Origin: Bryobacteraceae bacterium
GTDB taxonomy: Bacteria; Acidobacteriota; Terriglobia; Bryobacterales; Bryobacteraceae
Direction: 5' to 3'
NCBI GenBank assembly: GCA_025980435.1
Contig: JAICXK010000014.1
Coordinates: 1-38,026, forward strand
Length of the DNA stretch: 38,026 bases
Of this stretch, positions 24,308 through 30,309 are shown one piece after another (position 1 is the stretch's first letter; every line of letters starts with the position of its first letter). The notes beneath the pieces are model-generated. The model ran no database searches. It was given only the letters and a program-made list of their open reading frames with translations, and was not told the DNA's origin. A program made the translations under genes and the position numbers.

Positions 24308-24325
24308 CAGCTACTCCTAAGCAAA

Positions 24326-24368
24326 GTGGGGCGGACGCCCTCGTCCGCGCCGGGTCCCCTGACCCGGC
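24326..24368. repeat. Double-hairpin dispersed repeat, copy 1
   Basis: Two perfect back-to-back hairpins: GCGGACG-ccct-CGTCCGC (24331-24348) and GCCGGGTC-ccct-GACCCGGC (24349-24368), preceded by GTGGG. A close relative lies at 37807-37848 with the same order, loops and flank, so this is a dispersed repeat of REP/BIME type rather than a lone terminator. The two copies differ by compensated changes within the stems. Confidence 0.8.
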
Positions 24369-24372
24369 TTGC

Positions 24373-25341
24373 CTACTCATAGAAATTGCGGTTCCAGGCG
24401 TGACGCCTCAGAATCGCAAGAGTCTTCTCGTCCAGCATTCCCGCCGAGGCCGCCCGGCAGTTACTCTCCACGGTTTCGATGCGGCGCATCCCGGGAATCA
24501 CGCTGGTCACCGCCTTGTGAGATAAGCAAAAGCGAATGGCGATTTGTGGCAGCGTGCCTGGCACATCCTGTAAATCACGCTTCAACGCCTCTACATGCTC
24601 CACAACCTGCCGCTTGCGATCGCCGCGGAAGTACGATTCGCGAAATTCTCCGGCCTCAAAGTGAGTATCCTCCGTGATTGCGCCCGTCAGACCGCCCTCG
24701 TCCAAGGGAACTCGCGCCAACACGCCGACCTGCATTTTCTGGCACAACGGAAACAGATTCTTTTCCGGCGTCTGATCGAAGATGTTGTAGATCACCTGCA
24801 CGGAGTTGAATAGGCCGGTTTTTACCGCTTCGAGCGCGGAGTCTGGGTCATGTTCACTGATGGAGATTCCGAAATACCGCACCTTACCGCTGCTGCGAAG
24901 ATCTTCCACGGTCCTGCGCCATTCTTCGGTTTGCGTCCAGGCATCGGTCCAGACATGAAACTGCTGGAGATAGATCTGCTCCACGCCCAGGTTGCGCAGG
25001 CTCTGTTCTGTGCATTGAATAATGTAGTCCTGCGGGAATACCTCCGCGATGGAGGTAGACGGCGATGCCGGCCAGATACCGTTCTTAGGAGGAATTTTCG
25101 TCGCGACGTATATCTTTCGATAACTCTCGCGCACCGCGCGTCCGACAAGTTGTTCGCTGTGGCCGTCTCCATAGGCAAGTGCGGTGTCCACAAGATTAAT
25201 CCCGAGTTCAAAGGACCGCTTCAGGGCTCGCAAGGCGTCGTTGTCGTTTCCGCCCTGCCACTGTTTCCCGCCAATGCCCCAAGCGCCGTAACCGATCTCA
25301 CTGATTTCCGCTTCCGTCGTGCCGAGTTTGCGGTAGTGCAT
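24373..25341 (-). CDS. Aldo/keto reductase
   Basis: A 322-residue NADPH-dependent oxidoreductase of the AKR superfamily. The tetrad is D52, Y57, K82 and H129: NLVDTALAYGDGHSE, VATKIPP and LQQFHVW. The N-terminus MHYRKLGTTEAEISEIGYGA is the usual beta-hairpin, and RFCLSHKAVTSVIPGMRR near the end is the cofactor-phosphate loop. The sequence type is close to general bacterial YhdN/PdxI-like AKRs. Substrate unknown. The downstream gap to the phosphoesterase carries a double-hairpin repeat, and the upstream side faces the cold-shock gene terminator. Confidence 0.94.
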   Translation of the reverse strand: MHYRKLGTTEAEISEIGYGAWGIGGKQWQGGNDNDALRALKRSFELGINLVDTALAYGDGHSEQLVGRAVRESYRKIYVATKIPPKNGIWPASPSTSIAEVFPQDYIIQCTEQSLRNLGVEQIYLQQFHVWTDAWTQTEEWRRTVEDLRSSGKVRYFGISISEHDPDSALEAVKTGLFNSVQVIYNIFDQTPEKNLFPLCQKMQVGVLARVPLDEGGLTGAITEDTHFEAGEFRESYFRGDRKRQVVEHVEALKRDLQDVPGTLPQIAIRFCLSHKAVTSVIPGMRRIETVESNCRAASAGMLDEKTLAILRRHAWNRNFYE

Positions 25342-25370
25342 GTACCAGTATTACCTTCCCCTAACAACAG

Positions 25371-25403
25371 AAAGGCCGCCGCTACCTGATGGCAGCGGCG
25401 GCC
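25371..25403 (-). terminator. Rho-independent terminator after the cold-shock gene
   Basis: On the minus strand GGCCGCCGCT pairs with AGCGGCGGCC over ten base pairs around the loop GCCATCAGGT, followed by TTTCTGTTGTT. It begins 20 bases after the cold-shock stop and ends before the aldo/keto reductase gene. Confidence 0.8.
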
Positions 25404-25422
25404 CGAATTTGCTGGTCTGTAC

Positions 25423-25626
25423 TTACGGACGGGCGACGTTCTCCGCCTGCAGGCCCTTGGGCCCGCGCTTCACTTCGAACTCCACCTCCGCGCCCTCCTC
25501 AAGCGTCCGATAGCCGTTCATCTGGATGGCCGAGAAATGCACGAACACATCATCGCCGTTTGAGCGTTGGATGAATCCATAACCCTTCGCGGCGTTAAAC
25601 CATTTCACTACACCTTTTTCTCTCAC
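25423..25626 (-). CDS. Cold-shock domain protein (CspA family)
   Basis: A 67-residue single-stranded nucleic-acid-binding protein. The RNP1 motif KGYGFIQ and RNP2 motif VFVHFSA are intact, and the start [16 protein letters not shown] is the family N-terminus. The start codon is GTG, with AGGAG eight bases upstream. CspA-type proteins melt RNA secondary structure and bind single-stranded RNA or DNA. A strong terminator follows, so it is probably transcribed alone. The 282-base upstream gap contains two stem-loops close to the start, consistent with a structured leader as in other csp genes. Confidence 0.97.
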   Translation of the reverse strand: MREKGVVKWFNAAKGYGFIQRSNGDDVFVHFSAIQMNGYRTLEEGAEVEFEVKRGPKGLQAENVARP

Positions 25627-25908
25627 TACGAATCTCCTGTTATTGATGCGAGATGAATGCCCGTTTCACCCAAAACGGCAGACGGCAGGAGAGCAGAGCC
25701 CTCCGTGAATCATTTGGGCTCGCAGGAATACAACCAGCTTGCATCGAAAAATCTGCATTGAAGTGTAACAGATAAAGTCGCGAAGGATCAAGCAAAATAT
25801 TGAAAGCAGGGAGTTAAGCGCGCGACATCTATAGTCCTAGCAGTACTCATCCAGAAGCGTCTGAGTCAAGGTTCAGAACGCGGGCTGCGCTATGTTGGTC
25901 GTTTCCGT
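25627..25908. promoter_or_regulatory. Divergent gap csp/nth with structured csp leader
   Basis: No gene is seen in these 282 bases. On the minus strand, upstream of the csp GTG, lie two stem-loops: CCGTTT-tgggtg-AAACGG (25661-25678) and GGAGGGC-tct-GCTCTCC (25688-25704, one G-U pair), then the Shine-Dalgarno AGGAG. The part towards nth is AT-richer (around 25740-25830) and probably holds the csp promoter, but I could not fix -35 and -10 boxes. No obvious promoter for nth is seen. Confidence 0.45.
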
Positions 25909-26625
25909 ATGCAGGAAACAGAAACTGCGCCACTGGAGCATCCGGTCACGCCGCCCCGCAAGGTGCCGAAGCCGAAGAGCGCGAGCGATCGAAAAGCGCG
26001 GCTGCAACGCATTTTGGACGAATTGGATACGCTCTTTCCACGCGCAACGTGCGCCTTGCATCACAGGAATGCCTGGGAGCTGCTGGTTTCAACCATCCTC
26101 TCCGCGCAATGCACGGACGAGCGCGTGAATAAAGTTACGCCGGCACTGTTCAGGAAGTATCCGGCAATAGACGATTTTGCGCACGCTTCGCAGGCCGAGT
26201 TAGCAAACGACATTCGTTCTACCGGTTTCTTCAATAACAAAGCAAGATCGTTGATCGGCGCGGCACAGAGGATCGCGGCCCAATATAAAGGCGAGGTGCC
26301 GCAAAGCATGACTGAACTCTTGACTGTCCCGGGCGCAGCGCGAAAGACGGCGAATGTCGTACTGGGAACCGCTTTCGGAATTCCATCAGGTGTCGTGGTG
26401 GACACGCACGTGCAACGGGTATCCTCACGCCTCGATTTGAGCAGACAGACTGACCCGGTGAAGATTGAACAAGACTTGATGAGGATTCTTCCGCGAGAAC
26501 GGTGGATTTTGTTTTCGCATCAGGTGATTCATTTTGGCCGGCAGATTTGCATCGCACGAAAGCCCCGCTGCGGCGTGTGCCCGCTCGACCCGCTTTGTTA
26601 CGCGAAAGATAAGACCCTCGCATAA
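25909..26625 (+). CDS. nth: Endonuclease III (DNA glycosylase/AP lyase)
   Basis: A 238-residue base-excision repair enzyme removing oxidised pyrimidines. Catalytic K146 (ARKTANVVLGTAFG) and D165 (VVVDTHVQRVSSRL) correspond to E. coli K120 and D138. The C-terminal [4Fe-4S] loop C-x6-C-x2-C-x5-C is complete (CIARKPRCGVCPLDPLC). Two features stand out: the helix-hairpin-helix reads VPGAARKT where the usual form is PGVGRKT, and a 25-residue basic, proline-rich N-terminus precedes the fold. The start could lie slightly downstream, but no better ATG exists before the core. The BadF-family kinase starts two bases after its stop, so the two are cotranscribed. Confidence 0.95.
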   Translation: MQETETAPLEHPVTPPRKVPKPKSASDRKARLQRILDELDTLFPRATCALHHRNAWELLVSTILSAQCTDERVNKVTPALFRKYPAIDDFAHASQAELANDIRSTGFFNNKARSLIGAAQRIAAQYKGEVPQSMTELLTVPGAARKTANVVLGTAFGIPSGVVVDTHVQRVSSRLDLSRQTDPVKIEQDLMRILPRERWILFSHQVIHFGRQICIARKPRCGVCPLDPLCYAKDKTLA

Positions 26626-26627
26626 CA

Positions 26628-27578
26628 ATGGCGCGACTGTATCTCGGCGTCGATGGTGGGCAGTCGAGCACCATAGCCCTGATTGCAGACGAGAGCGGCC
26701 GGGTCATTGGCCGGGGGCATAGCGGCCCCTGCAATCACGTTGGCACGGCTGAGGGGCGCGCGAAATTTCTCAGCGCCGCTGGCGATTGTCTGGAGAATGC
26801 GTGCCGGAACGCGGGACTCGATGCTGCTACGGTCACGTTCGCGTCAGCATGCCTTGGGTTCAGCGGAGGCGCGGAAGATAAGGAAGCCTATGCGCGCGAG
26901 CTGATCCGTAGCGGCAAATACAAAATCACGCACGATGCGGAAATTGCGCTCACCGGCGCCACTGCGGGAGAACCGGGAATCATCGTGATTGCCGGCACGG
27001 GTTCGATTGCGTTCGGGCGCAATGCGGAAGGCAGAACGGCGAGGGCCGGCGGCTGGGGCTACATCTTTGGCGACGAGGGCGGAGGATTCGACATCACCAG
27101 GCAGGCTCTGCGCGCCGCTTTAAAGGATGAGGAAGGCTGGGGGCCGGCCACAAATTTGCGCGGCCTGCTGCCCGCTTCCATAGGCGCTTCGAGCGCAAAT
27201 GATCTGATGCACCGGTTTTACGCGGGTGTGCCACGGACGCAGGTCGCCGCTCTGGCGCGAATCGTGAATGACGCCGCGGAGCACGGCGACGCGATTGCCA
27301 GGGAGATCCTCAGCGGCGCGGCGTGGAATTTGGCAAGCTATGCAGAAGGCGCTTACCGCAATCTCTTCCGCGAGCGAGAGATCGTGCCCGTAGCCCATGT
27401 GGGCGGCGTCTTTCGAAGCGCCTTACTGCGCGGCGAATTTGTACGTGCCATTCGAGAGCGCATCGCGTGCCCGTGCGGTCCGCCGAAGCTAAGTCCGGCA
27501 GCGGGAGCGCTGCTCGAAGCCATGCGCCTGGACGGTAATACGAGCCGACTTTCGGGCTTGCCCGAATCCGAGAAATGA
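26628..27578 (+). CDS. BadF/BadG-type sugar kinase (N-acetylglucosamine or N-acetylmuramic acid kinase-like)
   Basis: A 316-residue ASKHA-fold kinase. The phosphate-1 motif YLGVDGGQSSTIALIADESG opens the protein; phosphate-2 is IVIAGTGSIAFGRN (about 119-133) with GWGYIFGDEGGGFDI just after it, typical of NagK/GspK/MurK-like kinases rather than CoA-reductase activators, as the [4Fe-4S] cysteines of the latter are missing. The family phosphorylates GlcNAc, glucosamine or MurNAc with ATP. A MurNAc-phosphorylating activity would supply MurQ, whose gene is 13 kb away. It starts two bases after nth and lies 47 bases before the GH63-type gene. Confidence 0.88.
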   Translation: MARLYLGVDGGQSSTIALIADESGRVIGRGHSGPCNHVGTAEGRAKFLSAAGDCLENACRNAGLDAATVTFASACLGFSGGAEDKEAYARELIRSGKYKITHDAEIALTGATAGEPGIIVIAGTGSIAFGRNAEGRTARAGGWGYIFGDEGGGFDITRQALRAALKDEEGWGPATNLRGLLPASIGASSANDLMHRFYAGVPRTQVAALARIVNDAAEHGDAIAREILSGAAWNLASYAEGAYRNLFREREIVPVAHVGGVFRSALLRGEFVRAIRERIACPCGPPKLSPAAGALLEAMRLDGNTSRLSGLPESEK

Positions 27579-27625
27579 ATTCTGAAGCCCCTGAGAAATT
27601 CCTCTCGCGATTATACTGATGCTTC

Positions 27626-30277
27626 ATGTCTACTCACGCGACTTTGAACGCGGAGCAGCAGCGTCTGTCCGAAGATGAGGCTCGCATCAAGCACTGGAAG
27701 CGCTGGGGGCCCTATCTGGCCGAACGGGCCTGGGGAACCGTCCGCGAGGACTACAGTCCGAACGGTACGGCATGGGAGTATTTCCCGCACGATCAAGCCC
27801 GTTCGCGCGTGTACCGGTGGACCGAAGACGGCATCCTGGGTATTTGCGATAACCATCAATATCTCTGTTTCGCCCTCGCTTTCTGGAATGGCAACGACCC
27901 GATCTTAAAGGAGCGCCTTTTCGGACTCACCGGCAACGAAGGCAATCACGGCGAAGATGTGAAGGAGATTTATTACTATCTCGATGCCATCCCTACTAAC
28001 TCATATCTGAAGGGGCTATACAAATACCCGCAGAGTGCATTTCCCTATAACCAGCTTGTAAGTGAGAGCAGGCGGCGCACGCGTCTCGATCCCGAGTTTG
28101 AATTGGAAGATAGCGGGATCTTTAATGAGAGCCGCTACTTCGATATCTTCGCCGAGTACGCAAAAATCGATGTCGATGATATTCTGATCCGCGTCACCGT
28201 GGCTAACCGGGGCCCGGAGACCGCGAGTCTCCATTTTCTTCCGGTCATCTGGTTCCGGAACACCTGGAGCTGGACCTCACACGCGGGTGATGCCGCGAAG
28301 CCGCATCTGCGAAAGGCGGAATCGTCAGTCATCGAAGCGAAGCATCCGGCTTTGGGCACGTTTGCCCTCGAACTGGACGGAACGCCCGAACTACTCTTTA
28401 CCGAGAACGAGACGAATACAGAACGCATTTGGAACTGGCGCGGGCAGAATGTCTTTTATAAAGACGCATTCGATGAGTTTCTGATTCACGGACGCCGGGA
28501 TGCCGTCAATCCGCAGCATCAGGGCACCAAAGCATGCGCGCTTTATCCGCTGACGCTAGCGAGCAAACAACACGCCATCTTTCACTTTCGCCTGTCGCGC
28601 GCTGGATCACCGGAGTGGCCGCGCGATGGTTGGGACAAGGTCTTCGACCTGCGCATTCAGGAATCTTCGGATTTCTATTCGCGGTTATCTCACGGCTTAA
28701 CGGACGAGGCGCGGCGCGTGCAGCGCCAGGCCTTTGCCGGCATGTTCTGGAGCAAACAGTATTACCACTATGTCATTGAGACCTGGCTGAAGGGCGACGA
28801 GAACATGCCCAAGCCGCCGGAACAGCGCAAGCAGGGCCGGAACCACAAATGGATACAACTCTTCAATGAAGATGTGATTTCCATGCCGGATAAGTGGGAG
28901 TACCCTTGGTATGCCGCCTGGGATCTGGCATTTCACATGGTTGCTATTGCGCCGGCGGATCCAGGCTTCGCGAAGAGCCAACTCTCTCTCTTCCTGCGCG
29001 AATGGTACATGCACCCGAACGGGCAAATCCCGGCCTACGAATGGGCATTCAGCGACGTGAATCCCCCAGTCCATGCCTGGTCGGCGTGGCGCGTTTTCAA
29101 AATCGATGAACGCATAAAGGGGAAACCGGATCACGTCTTTCTGGAAAGTGTCTTTCACAAGCTGTTGATGAACTTCACCTGGTGGGTGAACCAGAAGGAC
29201 TCAGAGGGCGCGAATATCTTTGAAGGCGGGTTCCTGGGACTCGATAACGTCGGGCTTTTCGATCGGAACGCGGTACTCCCCAGAGGCTGGCTTCTCGAAC
29301 AGTCAGACGGTACCAGTTGGATGGCGATGTATTGCCTGAACATGCTGAAGATCGCGCTTCAGCTTGCAACGGTGGACCCCACTTACGAAGATATTGCGAG
29401 CAAATTCTTTGAGCACTTCCTGTACATCGCGGATGCCATTAATCATCATGAAGGCTCCGGCTTGTGGGACGAAGAAGACGGATTCTATTACGACAGCCTG
29501 CATGTAGCCGATGGCGACCACATCCTGATGCGAATTCGTTCCGTGGTCGGCATAGTGCCGATTTTTGCCGCCGACACACTGGAGCCGCACGTTGTAGACC
29601 GGCACCCGGGCTTTAAGAAGCGAATGCAATGGTTCATCGACAACCGGCACGACTTGACAGAAGGGCTGGCATCCATGACCCACGGCGGAATTGAGCAGCG
29701 GCGGCTTCTCTCCGTTGTTAACCGGGCTCGCTTGGAGAGGATGCTGCAGCGCATCTTCGATGAAAGCGAATTTCTATCGCCCTTCGGAATCCGCTCCGTG
29801 TCCCGTTACCATAAGGACCACCCGTTTGTCTTGCACATTGATGGAACGACACTCAAAGTGGGTTACGAGCCCGGTGAATCAGAGACAGGAACCTTCGGCG
29901 GAAATTCAAACTGGCGCGGCCCGGTATGGTTTCCGATGAACTTCCTGCTGATGGAGGCGCTGCAGCGGCTGGATCATTACTACGGCGAGTCGTTCACGCT
30001 GGAGTTTCCTACCGGATCGGGCCAACGCGTTAGCCTGCGGCAGGCTGCGCGCCTGCTCTCGCGGTGTCTTTCCGCCTTGTTCCTCCCGGACAAAGACGGC
30101 CGGCGGCCGGTCTATGCGGGCAATCGTCTGTTCCAGGAGGACCCGCAGTTCCGCTGTTACGCGCTGTTTTACGAATATTTCCACGGCGACACAGGCAAAG
30201 GCCTGGGGGCCAGCCACCAGACCGGCTGGACGGGGCTGGTAGCGAAACTGCTACAGCAGAGCGGCGCGGGTCTTTAG
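27626..30277 (+). CDS. GH63/MGH1-like glycoside hydrolase
   Basis: An 883-residue soluble protein with an (alpha/alpha)6-barrel catalytic domain. The N-terminal region (about 15-330) begins EARIKHWKRWGPYLAERAWG and is beta-rich. The catalytic part has YPWYAAWDLAFHMVAIA (about 428), GQIPAYEWAFSDVNPPVHAW (466) with a likely acidic catalytic residue, and GTFGGNSNWRGPVWFPMNFL (757). The family contains GH63 alpha-glucosidases and mannosylglycerate hydrolases; the exact bond is not readable. No signal peptide, so cytoplasmic. It follows a sugar kinase and may share its operon. With the debranching-type enzyme at 6619 it is the second clan GH-G/GH-L-type enzyme here. A hairpin follows the stop. Confidence 0.88.
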   Translation: MSTHATLNAEQQRLSEDEARIKHWKRWGPYLAERAWGTVREDYSPNGTAWEYFPHDQARSRVYRWTEDGILGICDNHQYLCFALAFWNGNDPILKERLFGLTGNEGNHGEDVKEIYYYLDAIPTNSYLKGLYKYPQSAFPYNQLVSESRRRTRLDPEFELEDSGIFNESRYFDIFAEYAKIDVDDILIRVTVANRGPETASLHFLPVIWFRNTWSWTSHAGDAAKPHLRKAESSVIEAKHPALGTFALELDGTPELLFTENETNTERIWNWRGQNVFYKDAFDEFLIHGRRDAVNPQHQGTKACALYPLTLASKQHAIFHFRLSRAGSPEWPRDGWDKVFDLRIQESSDFYSRLSHGLTDEARRVQRQAFAGMFWSKQYYHYVIETWLKGDENMPKPPEQRKQGRNHKWIQLFNEDVISMPDKWEYPWYAAWDLAFHMVAIAPADPGFAKSQLSLFLREWYMHPNGQIPAYEWAFSDVNPPVHAWSAWRVFKIDERIKGKPDHVFLESVFHKLLMNFTWWVNQKDSEGANIFEGGFLGLDNVGLFDRNAVLPRGWLLEQSDGTSWMAMYCLNMLKIALQLATVDPTYEDIASKFFEHFLYIADAINHHEGSGLWDEEDGFYYDSLHVADGDHILMRIRSVVGIVPIFAADTLEPHVVDRHPGFKKRMQWFIDNRHDLTEGLASMTHGGIEQRRLLSVVNRARLERMLQRIFDESEFLSPFGIRSVSRYHKDHPFVLHIDGTTLKVGYEPGESETGTFGGNSNWRGPVWFPMNFLLMEALQRLDHYYGESFTLEFPTGSGQRVSLRQAARLLSRCLSALFLPDKDGRRPVYAGNRLFQEDPQFRCYALFYEYFHGDTGKGLGASHQTGWTGLVAKLLQQSGAGL

Positions 30278-30278
30278 T

Positions 30279-30303
30279 GTGGGACAGGCGCTTTCGCCTG
30301 TTA
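30279..30303. terminator. Hairpin between convergent genes (possible bidirectional terminator or repeat)
   Basis: ACAGGCG-cttt-CGCCTGT (30284-30301) fills the 32-base gap between the ends of the GH63-type and phospholipase-B-like genes. It is followed by TATTGG on the plus strand, a weak tail. The leading GTGGG and hairpin recall the double-hairpin repeats at 24326 and 37807, so it may be a degenerate single-hairpin relative. Confidence 0.55.
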
Positions 30304-30309
30304 TTGGCC

